A program made the translations under genes and the position numbers. A stretch of DNA of 44,662 nt from Planctomycetota bacterium (GTDB lineage: Bacteria > Planctomycetota > UBA8108 > SXIK01): contig JACQVW010000835.1 of NCBI GenBank assembly GCA_016209535.1, positions 1 through 44,662 on the forward strand, read 5' to 3'. The notes beneath the pieces are model-generated. The model saw only the letters and a program-made list of their open reading frames with translations. It was not told the origin of the DNA and did no database searches. This document shows, piece by piece, positions 23,305-30,960 of this stretch. The first letter of the stretch is position 1. Each line of letters begins with the position of its first letter.

Positions 23305-24717
23305 CTACTTCTTCCTGGCCTTCTCCCGCGCCGCAAGCAGCCTCTCGGCCTGCTTCTCCATGGCGGGGTAGTGATCGGGCGCGAAGCCGATCGTGCGGCG
23401 GACGATCCGGCCCTCGTGGTTGATCCAGAGCGTCGTGGGGAAGCCCTTGACGGCGAAAAGGTCCTCCGCGACCTTGCTCCCCATGAGCAGGATCGGGTGC
23501 TTGAGCTTCCCCTTCTCCGCGAACTCCTGGACCTCGTCCTTGGGCTCGTCGTAGCCGTTGATCGCCATCACCGCGAACCCCTTCGTCCCGTACTTCTCGT
23601 GGAGCTTGGTCAGGTAGGGAGCCTCCCTACGACAGGCCCCTCAGCCGACGCCCCAGAAGCTCAGGAGCGTGACCTTGCCCTTCGTGGCCTCGCGGAAGCT
23701 CACCTGCTTGCCCTCGAGGCTCTCGAGGGTGAACTCGGGGGCCGCCTTCCCGAGGCCCATGGACCTGTAGGCGTCGAGGCGCGGGCTCAAGGCCTTCCCC
23801 GCGAGCTCCAGGACGGTGTCCTTCGCCTGGCCCTTGAAGGCCTCGATCTTCTTTGCGATCTCGTCGGGGGCCACGAAGGCCGCGAAGTCGGCCCCGATCC
23901 CCTGGAGGTCCCTGTCCAGGGCGGCGGTCTTCGCCGAATCGGCGCCGTCGGCTCCGACGAGCCGCTTCGCCTCCAGCGCGATGGCGCGCTCGAGCTTGAC
24001 TGTCGTGGCGTCCGCGCCGTCGCCTTCGGCATCGCCCTCGCCTTCGCCCCCGCTGACCTTCACGTCGGCGGCGATGCGCGTCTCCACGCGCGATGGGAGG
24101 CGCGTCGCCGGGTCCACGACGTACCGCTCGCTCCAGCCCGTGAGCGTCGCCGGGCTCCCCTGGAACTTGAAGGAGGGCTTCGAGCCCGCCGCGAGCTCCC
24201 GGACCACCTCGACGGCCGCGCCGTCCTTCCTCGCCCGCGTCACGAGCGCCGCCTTGACCGTCGCCAGCCCCGCGAAGGACACCTCAGCATCCGACTTCGC
24301 CTCCTCGCCCTCCCCGGGCGGCGAGAAGGCCGGGAGGAACGCCGCGGGGAGGAAGGGAGAGATCTCCGCGGAGGACTCCTCGAGGTCCCCGGCGACGTCC
24401 TCCGAGGAGACGAGCCCGAAGGGGCCGGCGCCCGCGAGCTCGTCGAAGCCGTAGAGGGGCGGCCTCGCGTCATCGCCATCGAACTCGACGAGGCGGACCG
24501 CGGCGACCAGGAGCTTGCCGGGCGCTCCGGAGCGGGCCCGGAAGGCCAGGGAAGCCTTCGCCTTCGTCTCGCTCGAGCCGTCACCGGAGGACTGCTTGAG
24601 GATGACGGTGCCCTCGTAGAGCCCGGCCTGGCCCGGGGAGAGCTGGAGCGCGTCGCCCGCGAAGCCTTCCCGCGCGAGGAGGGCCAAGGCTAGGGCCAGC
24701 GGCAGTAAGTAGCGCAT
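23305..24717 (-). CDS. Candidate selenoprotein: exported protein with C-terminal TlpA-type thioredoxin fold, in-frame TGA at the catalytic Cys
   Basis: 471 codons from ATG at 24715-24717 (GGAG 6 nt upstream, signal peptide MRYLLPLALALALLAREGFAG) to TAG, with one internal TGA at 23641-23643 (codon 359). The N-terminal 22-325 is an unassigned domain. The C-terminal domain (about 330-470) begins APEFTLESLEGKQVSF and reads FWGVG-TGA-GACRREAPYL, aligning position for position with TlpA FWATWCxPCRxExPxL, so TGA replaces the first catalytic Cys and Cys362 is the second. The cis-Pro motif GFPTTLWI (Pro427) is intact. A hairpin follows the TGA. Read as Sec this is a periplasmic or extracytoplasmic thiol oxidoreductase. 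A nonsense mutation, TGC to TGA, is the alternative. Without read-through a 358-aa protein lacking its redox centre would result. Confidence 0.75.
23608..23640 (-). promoter_or_regulatory. Candidate bacterial SECIS element 1
   Basis: Directly downstream of the TGA on the minus strand. A perfect 7-bp stem GTAGGGA/TCCCTAC (23614-23630) closes a GGC loop, and an outer GTC/GAC helix can form across a 2-nt bulge. The loop GG falls at +18/+19 after the TGA, within the range reported for bacterial SECIS elements, where an apical GG/GU is bound by SelB. Confidence 0.55.
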
Positions 24718-24744
24718 GGGGTTCTCCAAGGAACGTGGTAGATT

Positions 24745-24778
24745 CTCGAGACGGTAAACGGCTCGAGACGGCAAACGA
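24745..24778. repeat. Two tandem 17-bp direct repeats in the divergent promoter region
   Basis: Copies at 24745-24761 and 24762-24778 match at 15 of 17 positions (core CTCGAGACGG-AAACG). They lie between the thioredoxin-like gene and the SDR gene, and the second copy overlaps the SDR -35. One helical turn and a half apart, they look like an operator for a regulator binding direct repeats. Confidence 0.6.
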
Positions 24779-24793
24779 CCGCGAGATTGTAAT
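24765..24793 (+). promoter_or_regulatory. Candidate promoter of the SDR gene
   Basis: GAGACG (24765-24770), 17 bp, TGTAAT (24788-24793); the start would be near 24800, 26 nt before the ATG. The -35 is weak and embedded in the second direct repeat. On the opposite strand TACAAT (24786-24791) could serve the thioredoxin-like gene, but it has no matching -35. Confidence 0.4.
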
Positions 24794-24825
24794 GGCCACG
24801 GACCTCGAACGGTAGGGAGCAAACC

Positions 24826-25602
24826 ATGCAGAGCGGCTTCGCCCAGGAGTTGCACGGGAAGACGGCCCTGGTGACGGGCGGGACTCGCGGGATCGGCTTC
24901 GCCATCGCGAGAGCGTTCCTCGAGCGGGGAGCGCGCGTCGCCATCACGGGGCGGAAGGAGGACGGCGTGCGCGCCGCGGTCGCGTCGCTCCGCGATGCCG
25001 GGCCAGACCGCGTCCTCGGCGTCGCGGCCCACAGCGCCCGGCCCGAGGACGTGGCTCGCGCCTTCGGAGAGGCGCAGGCGGCCTTCGGGACCGTGCAGGT
25101 GGTCGTCAACAACGCCGCCACGAACCCCACCATGGTGCCGCTGGCCGAGGTGGAGCCCGAGGTCTTCGACAAGATCCTCGAGACGAACTTGAAGGGCTAC
25201 TGGCTCGTCGCGCGCGAGGCCGCCCGGAGGCTGCGCGAGGCGGGCGTGCCCGGGAGCATCGTCAACGTCTCGAGCGTGGCCGCGTTCCGCGCGTGGCCGG
25301 GGCTCGGCGCCTACGGCGTCTCAAAGGCGGCCGTGAACATGCTCACGCAGGTCCTCGCGGCGGAGCTCGGGCGGCACTCGATCCGCGTGAACGGCATCGC
25401 CCCGGGCGTGGTGCGCACGAGGTTCAGCGAGGCCCTCTGGAAGGCCCCCGGGGCCGAGGAGAAGGCCGCGGCGCGCTCGTCCCTCGGCCGCATCGGAGAG
25501 CCCGAGGACATCGCCGGAGCGGCGGTGTTCCTCGCCTCCGACGCCTCGCGTCACGTAACGGGCCAGACGATCATCGTGGACGGCGGCACGACGACGGGGT
25601 GA
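24826..25602 (+). CDS. SDR-family oxidoreductase
   Basis: 258 aa classical SDR. TGGTRGIG at about 17-24 binds the nucleotide, NNAA near 95-98, VNVSSVAAF carries the catalytic Ser, and YGVSK supplies Tyr and Lys. NGIAPGVVRT and the terminal VTGQTIIVDGG are standard. GGGAG is 6 nt before the ATG. The sequence resembles FabG/dehydrogenase-reductase DHRS4-like enzymes more than KduD; the substrate is not deducible. It is divergent from the candidate selenoprotein and may share its control region. Confidence 0.9.
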   Translation: MQSGFAQELHGKTALVTGGTRGIGFAIARAFLERGARVAITGRKEDGVRAAVASLRDAGPDRVLGVAAHSARPEDVARAFGEAQAAFGTVQVVVNNAATNPTMVPLAEVEPEVFDKILETNLKGYWLVAREAARRLREAGVPGSIVNVSSVAAFRAWPGLGAYGVSKAAVNMLTQVLAAELGRHSIRVNGIAPGVVRTRFSEALWKAPGAEEKAAARSSLGRIGEPEDIAGAAVFLASDASRHVTGQTIIVDGGTTTG

Positions 25603-25631
25603 GGGCTGCCGCGGGCCCCGCAGGACGGGCT

Positions 25632-25650
25632 CCTCGGCGGGAGGCCGAGG
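25632..25650 (+). terminator. Hairpin after the SDR gene
   Basis: CCTCGGC and GCCGAGG form a perfect 7-bp stem with a 5-nt loop 30 bp downstream of the SDR stop. No U-tract. The rest of 25603-25805 shows nothing else beyond the ribosome binding site of the next gene. Confidence 0.45.
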
Positions 25651-25805
25651 TGCGCGAGGGCGCCGGCGCGAGGCGACGGCCCTCCGGAATCCAGGGGCAG
25701 GCGGCGGGAGGAATCCGCTCCTCGGTGTGACGCCGGGCCGCGCGGCACGGTGCCCGCGGCGCCGGGAGAGCTCTTGGCAACGCAGCGCCGAGAAAGGAGC
25801 CCGCC

Positions 25806-26591
25806 ATGAAGACTTTCCGGCGTGGTTCAAGAACCGCGATTACGCGGTTCAGAACCACGCCGACTTTCCCCCTCCCCACGACGACCCGTCACGGAGAGCC
25901 GAGGTGCCCGACGCCCACGGCCATCCTCGTCCTCGCGGCCCTCGGGGCGCGCGGCGCCCTCGCCGACTGCTCCGGCGTGACGGACCCCATGGGGAGCGGT
26001 CTCCCCTCGGTGAACATGGGCCCCGTGGTCGTCACGCAGGCCTACCTGGCCGACGGCCTGACCCCTTCCCCCCTCGACGTCTCGGACTGCACGGGCGGCG
26101 GTGGCCTGAAGCTCTTCATCCCCTGGAGCGACTCCGGGGCCAACCCGCCCGTCGCCTTCAGCTTCGTGGATGCGTGCCCCGAAGGGGCCGATCAGGTCAC
26201 CATCACGGCGGGGGGGCTTCGCGGGCCCGGCCACGTGGACGGCCTACGACACCGCCGGCGCGGTGGTGAGCACCGCCATCGTCCCCGGAGGCGGCCTGGT
26301 GACGTTCCCGCTGGCGGGGCCCAAGATCCGCAAGGTCAGCGTCCTGGGCGCCGAGCTCTGCGTCCAGCAAGTCTGCTGGACCTGCGCCGCGGACCCGCCC
26401 GCCATCACGTTCGATGACCTGGCGCCCGGCACGCTCGTCGGGAGCCAGTACGAGCCCCTGGGGGCGGTCTTCGGGGAGCTCCGGAACGCGGTGCGCATCG
26501 TCGGCGCGGACCCGCCGGGGACGGCCTCGGGGAAGCAAGCGCTCCAAGCCTACTCGGGCGACCTCCCGAGCCACCCGGGACCGAGGAGGTT
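25806..26591 (+). pseudogene. Frameshifted secreted-protein gene carrying a palindromic insertion
   Basis: AAGGAG is 6 nt before the ATG. The N-terminus is a signal peptide (AILVLAALGARGALA) with an unusually long basic leader created by a 51-bp in-frame insertion. The mature part (DCSGVTDPMGSG, FIPWSDSGANPPVAFSFVDACPEGADQVTITAGG) runs in frame 1 up to a run of seven G at about 26211-26217. It then continues as GFAGPATWTAYDTAGAVVSTAIVPGGG and later ITFDDLAPGTLVGSQYEPLGAVFGE in the +1 frame, so one G is in excess. The C-terminus dissolves near a strong hairpin without a proper end. Function unknown; ITFDDLAPGTxV resembles secreted proteins that start a C-terminal beta domain. It could be a real mutation or a homopolymer sequencing error. 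Confidence 0.7.
25811..25869. mobile_element. 43-bp palindromic element flanked by an 8-bp direct repeat
   Basis: GACTTTCC occurs at 25811-25818 and again at 25862-25869. Between them 25819-25861 is a near-perfect palindrome: outer arms GGCGTGGTTC/GAACCACGCC, then inner arms GAACCGCG/CGCGGTTC around ATTA. The arrangement is that of a tiny non-autonomous insertion with target-site duplication. Insertion plus duplication is 51 bp, so the host frame is kept and 17 residues are added to the signal-peptide leader. Confidence 0.6.
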
Positions 26592-26625
26592 CCGCCGCGC
26601 CCGGCCTCGCCGCCGGGCGCGGCGG
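26592..26625. terminator. Strong bidirectional hairpin between convergent genes
   Basis: A 13-bp perfect stem (CCGCCGCGCCCGG and its complement) with an 8-nt loop sits between the frameshifted plus-strand gene and the minus-strand isomerase-like gene. Confidence 0.6.
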
Positions 26626-26655
26626 CGCCTGCGAGCGGCTGCAGGGGGCCGAGCG

Positions 26656-27492
26656 CTATGCGAAGAGGCCCTTCAAGTACCGCAGGTCCGCCGCCGACTG
26701 CTCGAGGAGCTCGGGGGTCGTGAGGCTGCGGAAGCTCGTCCCGCCCTTGTACTCGCTGTGGAGGGAGACGACCCCGTCGTACTTGAGGCCCTTCAAGTAG
26801 GCGGCGAACTCGGGGAGCGGCGCCTGGCCGTCGGCCAGCGGCGTGTACTGCCAGCGGTAGCGCATCTGCCCCTTCGCGTCCCTCGAGCCCTCGAGCCAGC
26901 GAAAGTTCTTCACGCCCACGAGGGCGAGCCAGGGGGCCAGGAGGTCGAGCCCCAGCTCCCAGCCCGCGAGGCTCCCCTCCATGGTCATGTGCATGGGGTC
27001 GGCGTAGGCTCCGGCGTCGGAGGGCACGAAGGGCTTGAGGACGAGGTAGAGGAGCGCTCCGCCCGAGGCCACGAACCGGCCCGAGTGGCAGTGGACGCAG
27101 GGGAGCACGCGGTACTTCTCCCCGAGGCGCGCGAGGCGTTCGAGGCGGCGGCAGCACTCGGCGACCTGCGCCTCGAGGGTGCCGAAGGGCCGGTAGGGCC
27201 AGTAGCCGAGCTTGAGCCGGCGCGCGCCGTAGTGCGCCGCGGCGGCGAAGATGGCCTCGGCGTGGGGGCTGTCCGTGTCCGTGACCGCCGTCGAGACCAT
27301 GGGGATCGCGACGCCCTCGGCATCGGCGATCCGCTTCGCCTCGGAGAGCCCGACCTCGGCATCCTCGGGTTTCACGTGCCCGCCGGGGCGGAGCGTGAGG
27401 TCGAGCCCGTCGAAGCCGGCGCGCTTCGCCGCCGCACAGCACTGGGCCACGGTGAGGTCGGAGAGGTTGTCGGTGAAGAGTACGAATTGCAT
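26656..27492 (-). CDS. Sugar phosphate isomerase/epimerase-family TIM-barrel protein
   Basis: 278 aa from ATG at 27490-27492; the frame stays open upstream but that region is antisense to the scramblase-like gene. GGGAAG precedes the start. The xylose-isomerase-like barrel is recognised from AAKRAGFDGLDLTLRPGGHVKPED, MVSTAVTD, CVHCHSGRF (strand with metal-binding-type His), DPMHMTMEG, LLAPWLALVGVKNFRW and the C-terminal YDGVVSLHSEYKGG. These metal-dependent enzymes act on sugars or inositols; the exact reaction is not deducible. The protein has no signal peptide, so it is cytoplasmic. It diverges from the scramblase gene. Confidence 0.83.
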   Translation of the reverse strand: MQFVLFTDNLSDLTVAQCCAAAKRAGFDGLDLTLRPGGHVKPEDAEVGLSEAKRIADAEGVAIPMVSTAVTDTDSPHAEAIFAAAAHYGARRLKLGYWPYRPFGTLEAQVAECCRRLERLARLGEKYRVLPCVHCHSGRFVASGGALLYLVLKPFVPSDAGAYADPMHMTMEGSLAGWELGLDLLAPWLALVGVKNFRWLEGSRDAKGQMRYRWQYTPLADGQAPLPEFAAYLKGLKYDGVVSLHSEYKGGTSFRSLTTPELLEQSAADLRYLKGLFA

Positions 27493-27521
27493 GCGGGGAT
27501 CTTCCCGCCGAGGCTGGGGTC

Positions 27522-27552
27522 TTGTCCAGGGGCGTCCCGCCCGTGCTACAAT
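27522..27552 (+). promoter_or_regulatory. Promoter upstream of the scramblase-like gene
   Basis: TACAAT (27547-27552) is a strong -10; the best -35 is TTGTCC (27522-27527) at a long 19-bp spacing. The start would be near 27559. Confidence 0.5.
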
Positions 27553-27612
27553 CCCGCCTCGAAGGAGCTCGCCAAGGCAATCCGCCGAGGCAGGGAGCGG
27601 CAAGGAGGCGCC

Positions 27613-28254
27613 ATGGATGCGATCGTCGGCGATCGGAAGAAGATCCTCGTGCGGCAGACGAAGGAGTGGGGCGAGATCTTGATCGGCTTCGAGTCGAGGA
27701 ACCGCTTCGAGGTCCTCGACGAGGACGGGCAGGTGCTCGGGTACGCCGCCGAGGAGGCGGGCGGTTTCACGGCGGTCCTCCTGAGGAACCTCCTGGGTCA
27801 CTGCAGGGCCGCCACGGTGCACGTCTACGGGCCCGGCGGCGAGGAGCTGGGGCGCGGCGTGAAGCCCTTCCGCTTCTTCTTCCACCGCATGGAGGTCTTC
27901 GAGGGGGGCCGGAAGATCGGCGCGGTCCAGCGGCGCTTCTCGGTCCTCCACAGGAAGTTCACCGTGGAGGACGCCTCGGGCCAGGAGGTGCTCACGCTCC
28001 TGAGCCCGTTCCTGCGGATCTGGACCTTCAAGCTCCTCGCCGAGGGGCAGGAGGTGGGCCGCATCTCGAAGCGGTGGGGCGGGCTCCTCAAGGAGATGTT
28101 CACGGACGCGGACGTCTTCGGCGTGGAGTTCACGCACCCGCGGCTGCCGCAGGAGGTCAAGAAGCTCCTCCTCGTCGCCGTGTTCCTCGTGGACTTCACC
28201 TGCTTCGAGAACAACCAGGGCCGCGGCTCCCTCCTGGACTGGGGCTCCGGGTAG
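27613..28254 (+). CDS. Scramblase / LURP-one-like family protein
   Basis: 213 aa, AGGAGG 4 nt before the ATG. The sequence has the tubby-like scramblase pattern: ILVRQTKEWGEILIGFESRNRFEVLDEDGQVLGYAAEE, then RPFRFF/FHRMEVF-like strands, FTVEDASGQEVLTLLSPFLRIWTFKLL, and the WGGLLKEMFTDADVFGVEF block near the end. A hydrophobic segment KKLLLVAVFLVDF close to the C-terminus resembles the terminal helix of these proteins. Bacterial members are of unknown function; membrane or lipid association is plausible. The sulfatase gene starts 7 bp after its stop, so the two form an operon. Confidence 0.85.
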   Translation: MDAIVGDRKKILVRQTKEWGEILIGFESRNRFEVLDEDGQVLGYAAEEAGGFTAVLLRNLLGHCRAATVHVYGPGGEELGRGVKPFRFFFHRMEVFEGGRKIGAVQRRFSVLHRKFTVEDASGQEVLTLLSPFLRIWTFKLLAEGQEVGRISKRWGGLLKEMFTDADVFGVEFTHPRLPQEVKKLLLVAVFLVDFTCFENNQGRGSLLDWGSG

Positions 28255-28261
28255 GGGAGAT

Positions 28262-29890
28262 ATGGGCCTCCGCCTCACGCTGGCCGCCGTCCTGGGGAGC
28301 CTCGCGAACGCCGCGCTGGCCGTCCCTCCGCCAGGGCCCAACGTCCTCTGGATCACCGCCGAGGACCTGAGCCCGGACCTCGGCTGCTACGGGGCCCCGG
28401 GCGCCCGCACGCCCAACCTCGATCGGCTTGCGTCGCAGGGAGCGCGCTTCGTGCGGGCCTTCTCGGTCGCCGGGGTCTGCGCGCCGAGCCGCTCCGCAAT
28501 CATCACCGGCATGCACCCGACCTCGATCGGCACGCACCCCATGCGCTCGAAGGGCGTGCCGCCGGCGCACGTCAAGTGCTTCACCGAGCACTTGCGCGCC
28601 GCGGGATACCACTGCACCAACAACTCGAAGACGGACTACAACTTCGACTGCCCCTTGACGGCCTGGGACGAGAACGGCCCGCGGGCCCACTGGCGCGGTC
28701 GCGCGCCGGGTCAGCATTTCTTCGCCATCTTCAACTTGACGGTGACCCACGAGGCGAAGATCCGCGCCCCCGACGCGGAGACCGCGAGGCTCACGCGGGA
28801 CCTCAGGCCCGAGGACCGCCACGACCCGGCTAAGGCGGAGCTGCCGCCGTACTACCCCGACACGCCCGTCGTGCGCCGCGACTGGGCGCGCTACCAGGAC
28901 CTCGTGACGGCCATGGACCTCGAGGTCGCGCGGATCCTCCAGGCGCTTGAGGACGACGGGCTCGCGGAGCACACCGTGGTCTTCTTCTTCTCCGACCACG
29001 GACGCGGCCTGCCGCGCGCCAAGCGCTGGGTCTATGACTCGGGGATCCACGTCCCGCTGATCGTGCGCTGGCCCGGGGTCATCGAGCCCGGGGCGGTCCG
29101 GGGCGAGCTCGTGAGCCTCCTCGACCTGGCGCCGACGATGCTCTCCATCGCGGGCATCGAGGCGCCGCGGCACCTCCAGGGCCGGGCCTTCCTCGGGCCG
29201 GCCGCCGGACCGCCCCGCGACCTCATCTTCGCGGCGCGGGACCGCATGGACGAGACCTGCGACGTGATCCGCTGCGCGCGCGACCAGCGCTTCAAGTACA
29301 TCCGGAACCTCCAGCCGGGGAAGCCCTACGCGCAGTACATCCACTACATGGACCAGATGCCGACCCTGCGCGAGATGCGGCGCCTGAACGCCGAGGGCAA
29401 GCTGGCGGGCACCCAGAGGCTCTTCTTCCTGCCCGAGAAGCCCGCCGAGGAGCTCTACGACGTCGAGGCGGACCCCCACGAGGTCCGGAACCTCGCCGCC
29501 GACCCCGCGCACCGCGAGCGCCTCGAGCGCCTGCGCTCCGCGCTCGAGCGCTGGACGCGCGAGACGGGGGACCTGGGCCTCGTGCCCGAAGAGGAGCTCC
29601 AGGAACGCCTGCGGCCCGGCGGGAAGTGGTCCGTGACGGCGGCGCCGGTCCTGGAGCCCGCCGGCGGGCGCTTCGAGGGCCCCGTGCGCGTGCGGGTCTC
29701 CTGTCCCACGGAGGGCGCCTCGATCGCCTACACCCTGGAGGAGGGCGAAGGCGCGCGCTGGAAGCTCGCCGCGGGCGACGTCGAGGTGCGAGCCACTTGC
29801 CGGCTGCGCGCCAAGGCCTGCCGCCTCGGCTGGAAGGACAGCCCCGAGGTCTCGGCGAGCTTCACGATCGGCGGGCCGGGGCGAAGGTGA
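28262..29890 (+). CDS. Secreted sulfatase (type I, formylglycine-dependent)
   Basis: 542 aa with GGGGAG right before the ATG and a signal peptide ending NAALA. The sulfatase core begins GPNVLWITAEDLSPDLGCYG with the calcium Asp pair, and C73-A-P-S-R is the formylglycine signature. HTVVFFFSDHGRG supplies the second metal site Asp-His. The C-terminus (about 470-540) carries a chitobiase-like strand pair (ASIAYTLEEGEGARWKL) that is not part of the catalytic fold. Sulfatases remove sulfate from polysaccharides outside the cytoplasm; maturation by an anaerobic or FGE-type enzyme elsewhere is required. The substrate is unknown. Confidence 0.93.
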   Translation: MGLRLTLAAVLGSLANAALAVPPPGPNVLWITAEDLSPDLGCYGAPGARTPNLDRLASQGARFVRAFSVAGVCAPSRSAIITGMHPTSIGTHPMRSKGVPPAHVKCFTEHLRAAGYHCTNNSKTDYNFDCPLTAWDENGPRAHWRGRAPGQHFFAIFNLTVTHEAKIRAPDAETARLTRDLRPEDRHDPAKAELPPYYPDTPVVRRDWARYQDLVTAMDLEVARILQALEDDGLAEHTVVFFFSDHGRGLPRAKRWVYDSGIHVPLIVRWPGVIEPGAVRGELVSLLDLAPTMLSIAGIEAPRHLQGRAFLGPAAGPPRDLIFAARDRMDETCDVIRCARDQRFKYIRNLQPGKPYAQYIHYMDQMPTLREMRRLNAEGKLAGTQRLFFLPEKPAEELYDVEADPHEVRNLAADPAHRERLERLRSALERWTRETGDLGLVPEEELQERLRPGGKWSVTAAPVLEPAGGRFEGPVRVRVSCPTEGASIAYTLEEGEGARWKLAAGDVEVRATCRLRAKACRLGWKDSPEVSASFTIGGPGRR

Positions 29891-29906
29891 CTGGCGGATT
29901 TGAGAC

Positions 29907-29935
29907 TTGACGATTGCATTGGACTAGCGTACACT
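29907..29935 (+). promoter_or_regulatory. Promoter giving a leaderless transcript
   Basis: TTGACG (29907-29912), exactly 17 bp, TACACT (29930-29935). Only six bases separate the -10 from the ATG at 29942, so the transcription start should fall on or beside the A of the start codon; there is no Shine-Dalgarno. Confidence 0.7.
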
Positions 29936-29941
29936 GCCCGC

Positions 29942-30175
29942 ATGACCGCTGAGAGGCTCCGAGCCGCGTTTAGAGCCAAGCCGTTCAGGCCCTTCCGGAT
30001 CCACCTCGCCGATGGAGGCGAGCTGCAGGTCACGCACCCGGAGCTGGCCTGGGTGGCGCCCGACGGTCAGACCGCGGTGGTCATCTGGCCTCAGACCGAG
30101 CTCAACATCGTGGACTTGCCCGCGGTCACGCGGATCTCGCGAGCGAGGAGCGCCCCGCGCCGCAGGGAGGGGTGA
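29942..30175 (+). CDS. Small conserved-type hypothetical protein, 77 aa
   Basis: The start is set by the promoter, not by a ribosome binding site. The product begins MTAERLRAAFRAKPFRPFRIHLADGGELQVTHPELAWVAPDG and continues with AVVIWPQTELNIVDLPAVTRI. This RPFRIHLADGxxxxVxHPE arrangement is recurrent in small hypothetical proteins of Planctomycetota as I recall it; no biochemical role is known. Soluble, all-beta looking, with no signal peptide. An upstream in-frame ATG at 29900 would include the promoter and is unlikely. Confidence 0.75.
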   Translation: MTAERLRAAFRAKPFRPFRIHLADGGELQVTHPELAWVAPDGQTAVVIWPQTELNIVDLPAVTRISRARSAPRRREG

Positions 30176-30204
30176 GGGCCTTCCATGAGCCAGGCCGCAT
30201 CGCC

Positions 30205-30233
30205 TTGGCTCCCCGCGGAAGAAGAGGTACACT
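30205..30233 (+). promoter_or_regulatory. Promoter of the first Uma2-family gene
   Basis: TTGGCT (30205-30210), 17 bp, TACACT (30228-30233), about 40 bp before the ATG at 30273. Confidence 0.65.
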
Positions 30234-30272
30234 CGTTGCGGTCAGATACGGAATCTGTCGGAGACGTCGTCC

Positions 30273-30959
30273 ATGACCGTCCTTAAACGAGCCGTGCCGC
30301 CACTGGAAGCAGGGGACTCCCTGACGCGGGAGGAGTTCATCCGCCGGTGGCAAGCGTCGCCCGAGGTCAAGAAGGCGGAGCTCATCGGAGGGATCGTCTA
30401 CATGCCGCCGGTTGGATCGGAGCACGGGGAGAGCAGTCCCGGGCTCGTCTCTTTCCTGCACTATTATGCAGGCCACACGCCGGGCTGCGTTGCAGGCGAG
30501 AACAGCACCTGGCACATGCTGGAGGATGCCCCGCAACCGGATGCACACCTGCGGATCTTGCGGGAGTGTGGCGGAGCCTCCTGGGTGGAGCGCGGCTTTC
30601 TGCACGGCGCCCCGGAGCTCGCCGCCGAGACCGCGCTCTCTTCGAGCTCCTACGACCTGCACCAGAAAAAGGACCTCTACGAGAAAGCAGGGGTCCAGGA
30701 GTACGTCGCGTACCTTCTCCGCGAGCGCCGCATCGCCTGGTTCCGACTCGTGGGAGACAAGTTCCAGGAAGTGGAAGCGCCCTCGGAAGGGATCTTGCGC
30801 TCCACGGTGTTCCCGGGGCTGTGGCTCGACGTGCCGGCCTTCCTGGCCCAGGACCTCCCGCGGGTGCTGGCGACCCTCAACGGCGGGCTGGGCTCGAGCG
30901 AGCATGCGGAGTTCGTGCGGCGGCTCGAGGCGGAGCGCGCAAGGCGCGGGTCAGGATAA
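30273..30959 (+). CDS. Uma2-family (DUF820) PD-(D/E)XK nuclease-like protein
   Basis: 228 aa. The Uma2 landmarks appear in order: LTREEFIRRWQ, KKAELIGGIVYMPPVGSEHG, QPDAHLRI (the Pro-Asp of the active site), APELAAETALSSSSYDLHQKKDLYEKAGVQEYVAYL (active-site Glu, then Asp and Lys) and PGLWLDVPAFL. The key acidic residues and the Lys are present. Uma2 proteins are abundant in Planctomycetota and Cyanobacteria and are thought to be restriction-endonuclease-fold nucleases often with transposon origins; the cellular role is unknown. A second member lies at 42958-43728. Confidence 0.85.
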   Translation: MTVLKRAVPPLEAGDSLTREEFIRRWQASPEVKKAELIGGIVYMPPVGSEHGESSPGLVSFLHYYAGHTPGCVAGENSTWHMLEDAPQPDAHLRILRECGGASWVERGFLHGAPELAAETALSSSSYDLHQKKDLYEKAGVQEYVAYLLRERRIAWFRLVGDKFQEVEAPSEGILRSTVFPGLWLDVPAFLAQDLPRVLATLNGGLGSSEHAEFVRRLEAERARRGSG

Positions 30960-30960
30960 C

